DNA of 64,000 nt, taken from Pontibaca salina. Lineage in GTDB: Bacteria > Pseudomonadota > Alphaproteobacteria > Rhodobacterales > Rhodobacteraceae. Within the stretch, counting starts at the first letter, position 1, and every line of letters begins with the position of its first letter. The notes beneath the pieces are model-generated. The model was not told where the DNA came from, ran no database searches, and saw only the letters and a list, made by a program, of their open reading frames with translations. The translations under genes were made by a program, and so were the position numbers. The stretch lies in the NCBI RefSeq assembly GCF_016307205.1, contig NZ_JAEIJD010000008.1:55747-119746 (forward strand), in the 5' to 3' direction. Positions 18,206-27,999 of this stretch are shown piece by piece.

Positions 18206-19762
18206 TTGTCAGCCACTTTCGGCATTGTCGATCTGTTCGCCGGTCCAGGCGGACTCGGCGAGGGATTTGCTTCCCTGGTCGAGGACGGACATGCGCCGTT
18301 CCGAATCGGCATCTCGGTCGAGAAAGAGGCGTCGGCACATCGCACGCTGATGCTGCGCGCATTCCTGCGTGAATACCGGGCACTTCACGGCACCTTGCCC
18401 GATCAATTCATCGATTTCCACGCGGGGCTTGTCTCCGAGCCGGATTGGTCAGCAGTCGACGCCGAAGCGTGGCAGCTTGCCATTGATGAGGCTCGTGCAC
18501 TTGAGCTCGGCACTGAGGCAGCTGCGACGGCGATTGACGGTGCCATCGCGAAGCTTCGCAAAAACCATGACGATACGATTCTGATCGGCGGACCGCCCTG
18601 TCAGGCTTATTCCCTGGTCGGGCGCGCACGGTCGAGGGGAAAGGTCGGCTATGTCCCCGAGGAGGATGAGCGCCACTATCTGTTCCGCGAGTATATCCGC
18701 GTGCTCGACAGGCTTCGTCCCGCTGCCTTCGTGATGGAGAACGTCAAGGGCATGCTGTCCTCAACGGTCGAAAGCCGACTTGTGTTCGAGATGCTCATGG
18801 AGGATTTGTCCTCGCTCTGTACCGGCCACGGTCATCACTACGAGCTGCGGACTGTTCAAGTAGAAGATGGAAAAGCCAGTCTGCAGGAAGCAGTGCGACC
18901 GTCGGATTTCATTGTGCGGGCCGAGGAGTTCGGGGTCCCACAACGGCGCCACAGAGTGTTCATCGTCGGAATTCGATCAGACCTTTCTGGAAGGGCTGCG
19001 CGCGCCGAGATTGCCGTTTCGGGTTTGACGCGAACGGTCAGCGACATGATCGGGACGATGCCCGAGCTGCGCAGCGGCATTAGTCGTGGTCGGGACGATT
19101 CATCGGCGTGGCGAAAAGAGGTCATTGAAGCGGCGAAACTTCTGACCAAAATCCATAAGGGGAAGGAGAACGCCCCGCTTCGGGAGGCATTCTCATCCGT
19201 TGCCAAGGGAATGAAGTCGGAAGCGCAGAGCCGTCGGACAGCATCATGCCAGCCAGATGGCTATGGCACCTCGAACGATGAATTGCTGCGCTGGCTTGAG
19301 CGGCCAGAACTGCGCGCCATTGCCCAGCACGAAACGCGCGGACACATGGCGTCGGATCTGAGACGGTATTTGTTCGCCGCTGTCTTCGGAGCTGTGCGCG
19401 GCTTTAGCCCAAAGTCCGCCGATTTTCCTCTCGCGCTGAGCCCGGCTCATCGGAACTGGCACAGCGGCGTCTTCAACGACCGATTTCGAGTTCAACTGGC
19501 CGACGCGGCCGCGACTACGGTCACCAGCCATATCTCCAAAGATGGACATTACTTCATCCATCCCGACCCGATGCAGTGCCGCAGCCTGACCGTGCGCGAG
19601 GCCGCCCGGTTGCAGACCTTCCCCGACGACTACCTGTTCCTGGGCAGTAGGACCCAGCAGTATGTCCAAGTAGGAAACGCGGTGCCGCCGTTTCTTGCAA
19701 GGCAAATCGCTCAGCTAATTCTTAACAGTATTCAAGGCAATACGAACAGCATCAGTCAATGA
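18206..19762 (+). CDS. C5-cytosine DNA methyltransferase (Dcm family)
   Basis: Methylates cytosine C5 in a specific DNA site (site unknown). The 518 residues show motif I (DLFAGPGGLGEGF), the PPCQ catalytic loop at 130-133, the MENV motif at 177-180, GVPQRRHR at 243-250, a long variable target-recognition region, and motifs IX-X at the end (EAARLQTFPDDY, QVGNAVPP). Start is TTG with AGGAG 7 bp upstream. Together with vsr and the GHKL/Z1/PD-(D/E)XK/AIPR operon it would supply the self-marking part of a restriction-like system. Confidence 0.92.
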   Translation: MSATFGIVDLFAGPGGLGEGFASLVEDGHAPFRIGISVEKEASAHRTLMLRAFLREYRALHGTLPDQFIDFHAGLVSEPDWSAVDAEAWQLAIDEARALELGTEAAATAIDGAIAKLRKNHDDTILIGGPPCQAYSLVGRARSRGKVGYVPEEDERHYLFREYIRVLDRLRPAAFVMENVKGMLSSTVESRLVFEMLMEDLSSLCTGHGHHYELRTVQVEDGKASLQEAVRPSDFIVRAEEFGVPQRRHRVFIVGIRSDLSGRAARAEIAVSGLTRTVSDMIGTMPELRSGISRGRDDSSAWRKEVIEAAKLLTKIHKGKENAPLREAFSSVAKGMKSEAQSRRTASCQPDGYGTSNDELLRWLERPELRAIAQHETRGHMASDLRRYLFAAVFGAVRGFSPKSADFPLALSPAHRNWHSGVFNDRFRVQLADAAATTVTSHISKDGHYFIHPDPMQCRSLTVREAARLQTFPDDYLFLGSRTQQYVQVGNAVPPFLARQIAQLILNSIQGNTNSISQ

Positions 19763-20248
19763 CCAGTGAGTAGCAATCACGAGCGCGACGAACATTTTTT
19801 ATGTGGCCGTTGGGGTAGTGCTTTTTCATTATGGCCAATACCCGTGTGGTGTATTCGTAGGGCATCAATTCACCTAGAATGATTTCTTTAATGGCTTCAC
19901 GGAGGTAGTTCCTAAAGATTGGTGCGGTGTCGGTGCTTTCGGTTTGCACCAACAGGCGTCTCTCACACTCATAGTTCCATTCCGCAGGTTTCGTTCCAAA
20001 GGCACGCGGCCAGATATCATGCATTATCCTAACAGCTACAGTGCCAGCTTCTTCATACATCAGGGTTTCTGCCTGCAATTCCTTCCAGCCTTGGCGACTT
20101 TCGGAATGGGAATGCGCTCGTAGATGTTGCTCCAGAGTTCGAATGGATCACTGTAAGCCGAGTAGTGCTGACAGAATATCACCCTGTTTTCCAGGTCCTG
20201 AAGCGCGTACTCAGTTGGTTCACTGAACCTGTAGATCTCCCGGGTCAT
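19752..20248 (-). pseudogene. Broken DUF2971-like gene
   Basis: Two short frames resemble the ends of DUF2971 proteins: an N-terminal piece (MTREIYRFSEPTEYALQDLENRVI, start 20248) and a C-terminal piece (PAEWNYECERRLLVQTES... IILGELMP) in another frame, overlapping near 20060-20078. The middle of the family is missing, so a deletion plus frameshift is likely. The start follows the AIPR stop by 1 base (TGAAATG), so it once belonged to the defence operon. DUF2971 function is unknown; assignment is moderate because similarity was judged by eye. Confidence 0.45.
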
Positions 20249-20249
20249 T

Positions 20250-22334
20250 TCATATTGCGCCTGCGCCCACGTCAATTGAAAAGCCTTCGTCCTGTAGTTT
20301 CTTGAGCGCACTCATAGCAATGGCACATTGCTTGTCTGAAGGCATCTTGTTCGGGATCGCGGCACAGGTTTCCAGCACACCATTTTCTCTCGGCGATAGG
20401 AGACCTCGTTCTCGCGCCCAGTTTCGAGCCTCTGTCCAGAACGGTGCGCCGCGGCGATGTACTTCGAGCTCCGCTTCGACGCTGGTCTCGACAACCTTGT
20501 CCGCGCGCGCCTCTCTCGCACGTTCATTTGCAAGGTCCAGTGGTATCAGGACACGATCGAAATCTTCTGGGTAGGTCAAATCTCGCTCTTCCAGCCATTT
20601 CCAGCAGGCCTGCTTCTTCGCCCATTCGCTGAAGTTGCGCACGCCCGCGGGCGGGTGCGTGATTACGTCCTGGGCTTCGGCAGCAGCAACCAAAAGCGCC
20701 AATTTCAGATCGGAAGAAACATCCTGGTATCGCCAGACTGCGTCCAGATCGACCACCTTATCCCGCTCTTCAGCATCATGAACGAGCTTGGAAATCGCGT
20801 AGGTCACAATATTGGCGCGGTAGCCTCCCTCATACCAATCCGCGCCCGAGACCAGTTTCTCGGTGGCCCGGAAGATGATGGCCTTTGCGATCATGCGCTT
20901 GAACCAGAGCTCATCGAACGCCGCTCCTTCGGAACCCCATCGCTTGCCGATGTGCTTGGCAAATTCTGCGAAGTTTTTTTGTGCTCCAAGGCTCACGATA
21001 TGCGGAATGCAGGCCCAAGTGTTCTCGAACTTGGCAAGGTCGGTCTTCGTCAGGAACTGAGATCGAGGGAATTCGGCATCGAAGCTCTTGCGCTCCGCAA
21101 TGGTCCTTCGCCCACGTTCGTCGGCATATTGCCCCCTCGCGCGCTCGTAGAACCATTTGGTGTCCCGATACCCGTCTTCTCCCCGCGCCAGGACCTTGCG
21201 CGACAGCTCTTCCGTACGAATGTGGAAGGGATGGTTGGCGAAGAAGTCTGCCGCGTTCACCTTGTTCTGGCTGTTCGCGTATTCCGAGATTCGCGGAACG
21301 ACGAGTTCGGATTGTTCGCGCGGCACAATGGTCAGCTTCATCTGGACGTGAACACGTTCCAACTGCTCGGCGAACGCCTTCCGCGACGCGTGTAGTGAGG
21401 CCGTTGTCTGACCGCCGTTGACAATCTGCAGATTATCCGCTCGCACCAGTTGGAGGCCCTGATCGGTCTGCTCCATCTCGATCGCGTCGGCCGTCGCACT
21501 GAGGCCGTTGTTGTAGGAAAAGAACATGTGCGGTTCATCGCGGATCGTATTGCGAATGCCCTGGTTCACCTTACCGCGTGCCTGAAGAAAGCTTCGGACG
21601 TTGGCTTCGAGCAAGCGCGGTCCCCACTTGTCGTAGATGTCCGCCAACTGCTTTCCGGGAATGACCGCAAGGTAACTTTCGAGCGCACTGTCGCTTCCGG
21701 AAGCCGCAAGAAGGGGAACGCTGCCGCCGAAATCCTTGTCGAAATCGATGATCAGGTTCGCCCGCGCCTGCCCCTGCTCCATGTATTGCTTCAGGCGCTT
21801 CAGGTCCCAGACACTAAGGGTGACCGGCCTGCTATCAAGATCCTTCACGTTCGCCGCATCGGCGCGGGCGCGAAAGTCTGCGTTAGTCACGATTATCAGT
21901 TTGACCTTCTCGACATCCTTCCACGTCGTGGCGATGAGGTCGGCAACGCCGAACCCGGCACTGGTCTCTTCCAATTGCTCGCGGAAATTGGCCTTCAAAC
22001 TTGAAACAACGAACCTATAAAGCCGCTGCAGAAGGCGCTGGATCTGACCCTTGTTCTGAACGCGCACCTCGTCGGAAAGCTCGAAGTCGCACAACACTAG
22101 GCTCAGGACACCGTCGCCATCTCTTGGATCCCCGCCATAGCCGTCGATCCGCATGGGATTGCTAGCGCCGCCGCCTTCGAAAAACGCCCTGTTGGCACCG
22201 TCCAATTCCCCAGACTCGGTAAGCAACTCGCCAACCTTCTCGAAAAACGCCTCGACCGTGACAAGTCCAAGGACGTCGGCATCGCCCTGGATATCGGCGA
22301 TGAACTCGTGATGAAATTCTTCGAGATTACTCAT
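20250..22334 (-). CDS. AIPR (abortive infection phage resistance) family protein
   Basis: About 694 residues with the conserved AIPR core: FLQARGKVNQGI near residue 250, FSYNNGLSAT near 275 and IVNGGQTTAS near 305, then EYANSQNKVNAADFF. AIPR proteins occur in phage-abortive and restriction-like loci; the biochemical activity is not established. The ATG at 22334 has AAGGA upstream and overlaps the previous stop as ATGAGTAA; a TTG two codons earlier is possible. Last intact gene of the four-gene defence operon, followed by the broken DUF2971-like gene. Confidence 0.88.
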   Translation of the reverse strand: MSNLEEFHHEFIADIQGDADVLGLVTVEAFFEKVGELLTESGELDGANRAFFEGGGASNPMRIDGYGGDPRDGDGVLSLVLCDFELSDEVRVQNKGQIQRLLQRLYRFVVSSLKANFREQLEETSAGFGVADLIATTWKDVEKVKLIIVTNADFRARADAANVKDLDSRPVTLSVWDLKRLKQYMEQGQARANLIIDFDKDFGGSVPLLAASGSDSALESYLAVIPGKQLADIYDKWGPRLLEANVRSFLQARGKVNQGIRNTIRDEPHMFFSYNNGLSATADAIEMEQTDQGLQLVRADNLQIVNGGQTTASLHASRKAFAEQLERVHVQMKLTIVPREQSELVVPRISEYANSQNKVNAADFFANHPFHIRTEELSRKVLARGEDGYRDTKWFYERARGQYADERGRRTIAERKSFDAEFPRSQFLTKTDLAKFENTWACIPHIVSLGAQKNFAEFAKHIGKRWGSEGAAFDELWFKRMIAKAIIFRATEKLVSGADWYEGGYRANIVTYAISKLVHDAEERDKVVDLDAVWRYQDVSSDLKLALLVAAAEAQDVITHPPAGVRNFSEWAKKQACWKWLEERDLTYPEDFDRVLIPLDLANERAREARADKVVETSVEAELEVHRRGAPFWTEARNWARERGLLSPRENGVLETCAAIPNKMPSDKQCAIAMSALKKLQDEGFSIDVGAGAI

Positions 22335-23289
22335 GCTCAAGTCCTTTCCGGATCACGTCGATCAGGTCATCTTCCAGTCTGAACGGTTCGCATGCATCGA
22401 GAGCAATCGCATACCGGACATTCTCCACGCCCGGCGCAAGAGGCGCAGAAATCCGGGGGAAACCTGCAGTCACTTCGTAATCGCTCGTAGTACCAAAAAG
22501 CCATCTTCGATCGTCATAGTTATTCTCGGGATCATAACCTGTGGAAAACAGTGTTTCCTCCCACACTTCGAAGGCCGCGCCGTCTTCTTCGAACATCTCG
22601 GCCGTCATTCGCACGTGATCATGCAGACTCTGACCTTCCGGCAGGACGGCCGACGCCACATTGACCACACGCAGGCACAGGCGGCTCCCTTCGACGTCCG
22701 CAAGCTGGTCTTCGGACGAAATGGCTACGAACGGCTTTGCGGCCACCCGCCTTGCCTTCACCTCGACGCAGCTTCCGATGAGCTCGAAGTCCTTCGCCGA
22801 GCCGGTCGGGCCGGTCCAGGCCTCGATTGCAGTCTCTGGGCCGAATGCGGGCACAAGGTCCCGAAGGAAGGCCAACTCGCCCACAAGCCCCCGCTGCTCT
22901 TCAACGGACAACCCATTTGTCTTTCCGCCACGCAGAAGGTGATACCATCGCCGTGTGCGTTGCAGCGCTCTGACGAGCGCCTCGTCGCGATCCGCACCTG
23001 CCTCTCCGGCCTCAACGACATCCCGGCAAAGGGTTTCGAATATCTCGACCTGACTTCGCTCCTTGAGGCCGAGAACGAATGCCGACCCACCTGATACAGG
23101 TCGGAAGGATGCGACAAGGTTCTTCAACTTCGGCAAGCGGGGCAGTGGTTGCGGCAGGCCTGGCAGTCTCAGCATTAGGCCCGGCATGCCTGCTTCCAGC
23201 ACCACCCAGAAGAAATCGAAACGGCCTGCAACATCGACCCGCTTGGCTTCGTCAGGGTCCAGTCTTTCCCAAGGATCATGAGGCTTCAA
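22327..23289 (-). CDS. PD-(D/E)XK motif nuclease-like protein (DUF4420)
   Basis: About 320 residues. A restriction-endonuclease-like core can be seen: EEQRGLVGEL, then AWTGPTGSAKDFEL and VEVKARR, giving the E...D...ExK arrangement of PD-(D/E)XK nucleases and of the family DUF4420. It is therefore the probable DNA-cutting component of the system. The best start is TTG at 23289, 6 bp after a perfect AGGAGG, overlapping the Z1 gene by 14 bp; an ATG at 23307 is the alternative. It overlaps the AIPR gene by 8 bp. Confidence 0.82.
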   Translation of the reverse strand: MKPHDPWERLDPDEAKRVDVAGRFDFFWVVLEAGMPGLMLRLPGLPQPLPRLPKLKNLVASFRPVSGGSAFVLGLKERSQVEIFETLCRDVVEAGEAGADRDEALVRALQRTRRWYHLLRGGKTNGLSVEEQRGLVGELAFLRDLVPAFGPETAIEAWTGPTGSAKDFELIGSCVEVKARRVAAKPFVAISSEDQLADVEGSRLCLRVVNVASAVLPEGQSLHDHVRMTAEMFEEDGAAFEVWEETLFSTGYDPENNYDDRRWLFGTTSDYEVTAGFPRISAPLAPGVENVRYAIALDACEPFRLEDDLIDVIRKGLEHE

Positions 23290-26038
23290 GTGCTGCCTCC
23301 TGATCATCGTCTTCGTCATCTCCACCGAAGAGTTCCCTGAACTTTATGGAGTTGACAATGAACTCTTCACCCTCGTCATCGTAGAGAGATTCTGGCAGGC
23401 TCATTCCCCAAGCAACTACAGGCTGAGAAGGAATCTTAGCGGCTAATTTGCGAGAGTTCTCGTCTAATGTATCTTCTGACGGACGCTTTGCTTTAACAAA
23501 ATGTAAAATCAAGAGGCCACGCTCTCTGACCTTTCGGTATTCCTTGTCCGGAAAGTTCGCTCTTTCGCCAACTGCCAAGCCTTTCTTTTGGCGGTAGTTG
23601 CGTTCCACCTCTGCTGCACGCGCTGGATCAACGCCAGCCTTTTCAATGCCGCGCGATGCAACTCTCATGGCCTTGCCGCTGAACGACATGAAATCGTGAG
23701 CAAGGTCATTTAGGTCAACGGAACGGTTTGCCGGGACAATCGGGGTCCCGAGTATATCAGTCGTATCATCGCCATCGAGACTTGGAATAAGGACGTCCCA
23801 CAGTTTCAGTTGGTCTGCTCGTCTTGGACGAATATAGCTTCGAACGATTCTTGGGTCCGTTGTTACGCTTCTCTCCTCATTACGCCAGCCCGCTAAGAAC
23901 TCATCTATTGCGCTGACTGGCACGTCCCTAATCAGCTTCCCCCAAGGAGTGGCTTCGTCTGGAAATGCCCCAGAAAAAAGACGCACAACCAGTCTCTTAG
24001 CCACTTCAATATTTGCGATTATGTCCTTCTTTAGGACGCTGACTTTTGCAGTTTCAACAAACTTGTTTGATAGCCCGATACGCATGGTAACTTTCTGGCC
24101 TGAACCCATTTTGTTGCGTGCAGTCACTAGCAAAGAAGCCGGATGGCTCCGAACGGCCAAGCCAAACATGCGTGGTGTTGCCTTGGCCTTTTCCATTGTA
24201 CTCAGCTCGTCATGAAGTTCCTCAGCGGCGTTTGCGATGAATGCATACCAGTCGATTGCGTCCTTGGGCATCCATATGCGGCAAAGGTCCTCATAGCCGC
24301 CCCGGTAGCCGAACCACCGTCCCATTTGCATAAGTGTGTCGTACATCATGGTGTTGCGCAGGAACCAGGTGACGGTCAGGCCCTCCAGCGTCAGCCCGCG
24401 TGATAACGAGAACCCACCGACGGCAACAACGGTCTGGCCCCGATCTCCGGAGTTCGAATAGTCCAGATCATTAGCGCGGCTGTTTACCTCGACGATCTTG
24501 GCGGATGCGATTGCATCAAGAAGTTCCGACTGGATGGAGGGCCAGTTGAATTCCACGTCGGGGTACTCTTCCCGCCAGACACCATGCAGTGCGGCAATCT
24601 CCGGATCATTCAATGCGGCAGCGCCTCGGCTCGCGTTGATCCGAACAGAATTCTGAATCCGCTCGAGCGTTTCGTGAAGGCGATTTCGGAGGCGACCTTG
24701 CACAGCGGTGAAACGGCTCGCGTTTACAAGCATCGAGCAATGCGATCGTTTCTGGCCACGCATATTCCTAATGGTCCTTGCCAACAAGAAAGCGCGTAAT
24801 GCTCGCGTCAGGGAAGACGGCAGTGCATCAAGTTCGTGATCGATCTTGTGCTTGACCGGCAGAATATCCTCGTTGTCGGTGATGTACCTAAGCCAGGTTG
24901 GATCGCCTTCCTCCGGCAGCCCATCCACGAAAATCTTGGTCGGGCCGAAGTAGTTAGTGGGTGCGTCCAAGCCGATGATGAAATCCCTTGGAAAGAGGTC
25001 TTCATTGTACATCTCGTCGTCCTGATCGGGGTCGATGAAGATGTTGGCAAACGGCGTTGCCGTGTACCCGACATAACAACTCCGATGGAACATGTTCAGC
25101 AGGTCGCGAATCTGCCCATTGATCGTGGTGACAAGCTTCTTGCCGTACTTCGTATTGATCGAAGCGTTGTCTGCTTCGTCATCAATCAGCAGCATCGGCT
25201 GGTCGATCATCTCCTGATCGCCGCTCGCGCTGTTGTCCTTTAGCCAGTCGAGCAAGTTGGCGAGCGTGCGGTGGTTCTTCTTGATCACGAGGACGACAGG
25301 TACCTTGTAGGAGTCGATCTCGCTCGTGTTCGTGGAAGCCGTGGCCTTGTTGAAGTCCCTTAGCGTGTTGGTGAGGCTGACAGGGGTGTTATTCGGGTCG
25401 AAATGGCCGACACCAATGATGTGTTTTGCCCCGCCCTTCTTGGTTTCCTGGGACTTCCCGGTATCGCGACCGATGAAACCCTCGTCGATCCGGGCCTGTG
25501 TCTGGTTTCGAAGGTTGTTGTGAATACCCGCAATAACGATAATCAGCCTGTACCCTGCATCAGCCGCCTTGCAGATCAGGCCTGTATAATTGGCGGTCTT
25601 TCCGCTTTGGACGTGGCCAACCACCATGCCACGCCGATCCCACGGCACCTGTTTGTCAGGGTTTCCCAAGCGACTGAGGATCTTGTCTGTGACCTTATCT
25701 GTCGAAATCACGACGTCCTTGGGAAGGCCGTTCTGCAGAAGCAGTTTCTGATAGCGTTTCCAGTAGAACGGCTCGATAGATGGTTTGGCATCATCAAGCC
25801 ACGGTTCGAAGTCCTCGCTGTCAACGACTGCACCTAGGCCCGCTTTGATACCCTCCTTGGCCTCAATTTCTTTGGCGATCAGCTCGATTTCGTCATCAGT
25901 CACCCCTGGAGGATTTCTACGCGCGTGCAAGATGTTTAGGTCGGAAATATAGGCGCGCAATTCCTCCCCAGTCATTCTCGGACTGTCAAAAAGATCCATT
26001 TCAACGGTGTTTTTTAGCTTCTCAAATGCATTTCTCAT
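23276..26038 (-). CDS. Z1 domain-containing superfamily II-like ATPase
   Basis: A 920-residue protein with a helicase-like P-loop GHVQSGKTANYTG (Walker A at about 141-148), Walker B LLIDDEADNAS (about 285-290), VGYTATPFANIF, and the Z1 region (GGFSLSRGLTLEGLTV, MQMGRWFGYR). Z1 proteins are associated with restriction-like operons carrying MutL/MORC-type ATPases. Likely role: DNA translocation or remodelling during restriction (inference). Its start overlaps the stop of the GHKL gene by 1 base (TAATG). Confidence 0.88.
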   Translation of the reverse strand: MRNAFEKLKNTVEMDLFDSPRMTGEELRAYISDLNILHARRNPPGVTDDEIELIAKEIEAKEGIKAGLGAVVDSEDFEPWLDDAKPSIEPFYWKRYQKLLLQNGLPKDVVISTDKVTDKILSRLGNPDKQVPWDRRGMVVGHVQSGKTANYTGLICKAADAGYRLIIVIAGIHNNLRNQTQARIDEGFIGRDTGKSQETKKGGAKHIIGVGHFDPNNTPVSLTNTLRDFNKATASTNTSEIDSYKVPVVLVIKKNHRTLANLLDWLKDNSASGDQEMIDQPMLLIDDEADNASINTKYGKKLVTTINGQIRDLLNMFHRSCYVGYTATPFANIFIDPDQDDEMYNEDLFPRDFIIGLDAPTNYFGPTKIFVDGLPEEGDPTWLRYITDNEDILPVKHKIDHELDALPSSLTRALRAFLLARTIRNMRGQKRSHCSMLVNASRFTAVQGRLRNRLHETLERIQNSVRINASRGAAALNDPEIAALHGVWREEYPDVEFNWPSIQSELLDAIASAKIVEVNSRANDLDYSNSGDRGQTVVAVGGFSLSRGLTLEGLTVTWFLRNTMMYDTLMQMGRWFGYRGGYEDLCRIWMPKDAIDWYAFIANAAEELHDELSTMEKAKATPRMFGLAVRSHPASLLVTARNKMGSGQKVTMRIGLSNKFVETAKVSVLKKDIIANIEVAKRLVVRLFSGAFPDEATPWGKLIRDVPVSAIDEFLAGWRNEERSVTTDPRIVRSYIRPRRADQLKLWDVLIPSLDGDDTTDILGTPIVPANRSVDLNDLAHDFMSFSGKAMRVASRGIEKAGVDPARAAEVERNYRQKKGLAVGERANFPDKEYRKVRERGLLILHFVKAKRPSEDTLDENSRKLAAKIPSQPVVAWGMSLPESLYDDEGEEFIVNSIKFRELFGGDDEDDDQEAALEAS

Positions 26039-27540
26039 TACTCAGCCTCGGCAAGAAATTTCTGTAGAATTGGCTCAACGCTATCCCATTTCGAACGCAA
26101 GAACGCATAATTTTTCATTGTATCAATTAGGGCGTCAGTGGACATGCCATTTTCCACTAGATTGACTGCAAGAGAATATATGAGCTCTTCCAGATCAGCA
26201 GCCGAGGTCTCGTCAGCCGTGACCGCTTCCGCGTTCCCGACGAGTTCAGCGTGCAACGTCTCGATCGGCAGACCTGAACCGACAATGCGCAGGCAGCGCT
26301 CGAAACCCTCTCGCAGCTCTTCTGGCAGCTGCTCGGCATAGGTTTGAAAGACCGGGTGCTCCAGGTTGGGCCGGAAGACGATCTGCCCATCCTTCTGCAC
26401 GCGATTCCAGATCGGAAACCGCGCTTCATCGACTAACTTCTGGCCTCGGCTGCGATAGGTGCGTTTGGATGTGCCAACGAACCTTTCTACCACCTTCTTC
26501 AGGCGCTCACGCACCACCGGCGGAAGCTGGGCCGAGGCCTTCTTGACGTCGATCTTCCACTCTGCATCCATCGTGTTCGGGATATCGACAGCGATCCGGC
26601 AGAGTTTCGAAAGTTCGGTCTGGCGTGCGAGACCAAGCCATCCGCCCGCGATGATGAGACGTTTCTCGCGGTAGACATACAGGCCCTGAGCCTTCAGATG
26701 GCCCTCCGGACCGCCAATTTCTTCCCACTCTTCCCGGCTCATCCGCTTGTGATGGGGAAGCGTATGGCATCTGATCAGGACGTCACCCTGACGCAGGCGA
26801 AGGACTTCCTCCGGGTCCTTCTGCGTGGCGGCATGTGACGTTGCCATGGGATCGTTGGGTTTCAGCTGGCGACCGTTGAGTGACAGTTTCAGCCGTGGCT
26901 TGGCACCCTCCAAGAAGCGATGAAACACCAAGCGCAGATGATGCTCTGCGCGGGACAGCTCCGAATTCATGTGCTCGGCCCGTTTCGCGCGGTCATGCGT
27001 ATAGCCGCCACTCAAGCGATCGAGTTTTTCCCAGATGACAACCGTTCCGGTCTCCGCAAGAAGGTCATGACCCGTCACGACTTCCGGATTGTCAATGAGT
27101 TCGAGGCTCCAGTCGTTCCGTTTCGCAACGCGATCTAAGTCCCAGCGCGCGCAAGATGTTCGACCGTCCTGTCGCGTCAGAACCGTCAGACTTCGGCACT
27201 GCGAGAAGCTGGCACTCTTGAGGCCGAGGCCGAAACGACCGAGGTCTTCGGCCTCGCGCTCGTCGGTCGGATTCTTCGAACCGAGACGCATAGCTTCGAC
27301 CAGTTCGGCCTCCGTCATGCCTGAACCGTCATCTGCCAGCGCAATCCAAGGTTCGTTCGCAACGGTGTCGGCGATCAGTTCAACTGTTCGCGCGCCCGCG
27401 GTGATGGCGTTGTCGATAATGTCGGCGAGTGCTGTCTCGAGGCTGTAGCCAAAGTCCCGATGACCCTCGATGAGCGACGCCGCGTATGGTGTCGCATCGA
27501 CCTCTCGTGTCTTGGGCCTTAGATTCGCTGTATCATTCAT
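26038..27540 (-). CDS. GHKL (MutL/MORC-like) ATPase of a restriction-type system
   Basis: A 500-residue protein whose N-terminal third is a GHKL ATPase: ALADIIDNAI (about 37-46, Mg-binding Asn), DDGSGM (70-75) and GRFGLGLKSASFS (101-113). The following region resembles MORC-like proteins rather than histidine kinases; there is no phospho-acceptor domain. Such ATPases act as ATP-gated clamps on DNA. First gene of the operon GHKL, Z1, PD-(D/E)XK, AIPR; the coupling to Z1 is by a TAATG overlap. A promoter should lie in the roughly 100 bp upstream. Confidence 0.85.
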   Translation of the reverse strand: MNDTANLRPKTREVDATPYAASLIEGHRDFGYSLETALADIIDNAITAGARTVELIADTVANEPWIALADDGSGMTEAELVEAMRLGSKNPTDEREAEDLGRFGLGLKSASFSQCRSLTVLTRQDGRTSCARWDLDRVAKRNDWSLELIDNPEVVTGHDLLAETGTVVIWEKLDRLSGGYTHDRAKRAEHMNSELSRAEHHLRLVFHRFLEGAKPRLKLSLNGRQLKPNDPMATSHAATQKDPEEVLRLRQGDVLIRCHTLPHHKRMSREEWEEIGGPEGHLKAQGLYVYREKRLIIAGGWLGLARQTELSKLCRIAVDIPNTMDAEWKIDVKKASAQLPPVVRERLKKVVERFVGTSKRTYRSRGQKLVDEARFPIWNRVQKDGQIVFRPNLEHPVFQTYAEQLPEELREGFERCLRIVGSGLPIETLHAELVGNAEAVTADETSAADLEELIYSLAVNLVENGMSTDALIDTMKNYAFLRSKWDSVEPILQKFLAEAE

Positions 27541-27639
27541 AGCGCAAATCTTATCGCGCGCTCAATAAGATACAACCGATAGCGAAGAGATGTCCTGTGA
27601 TCAATGTGGGGCCAGCGCGCTGGCCGCGCCGCTTTTTTG

Positions 27640-27999
27640 TTAATTCCGTCTGAAGAGCGCCACTTGTTTTGTCCATTCCATTGGAACCAGCCCCAGCACG
27701 CGCGCCAGCGTCACATCCGGTCCCTGCGTGCCGTCGAGTATCCCCTCCACAATGTCTGGTGCGAGCAGCGTGAGTCGCAGGACACGGGTCATGTAGGACG
27801 GTGCGATCCCCTCGCGTTCGGCCAGTTCGGCGATTGTCGTGAACTCGCCAGATTCAAGCATCCGCTTCCAGCGGGACGCACGGGCCAGCGCCTTGACCAA
27901 TATGTTGTCAGTCTTGTGCTGGCCAGATGTTCCGTCCGGCATCTGCATCTCCTTGCGTCCGCCGCGCTTCACGAGACGGAATGGGAGGTGCACTGTCAC
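27640..27999 (-). CDS. Small helix-turn-helix protein, KorB/ParB-like
   Basis: A 119-residue protein with a central helix-turn-helix (EFTTIAELAEREGIAPSYMTRVLRL), a motif often found in small proteins near integrated elements and in ParB/KorB-like DNA-binding domains. A role in island regulation is likely but not proven. It overlaps the end of the upstream gene (27908-28498) by about 90 bp, so one of the two starts or stops may be different from that given. Confidence 0.55.
   Translation of the reverse strand: MTVHLPFRLVKRGGRKEMQMPDGTSGQHKTDNILVKALARASRWKRMLESGEFTTIAELAEREGIAPSYMTRVLRLTLLAPDIVEGILDGTQGPDVTLARVLGLVPMEWTKQVALFRRN

Noticed and set aside
20457..21395. Open frame of 312 codons on the plus strand
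   Set aside because: Antisense to the AIPR gene, which has clear family motifs.
22333..23094. Open frame of 253 codons on the plus strand
   Set aside because: Antisense to the PD-(D/E)XK gene, whose motifs and overlaps with neighbours are convincing.
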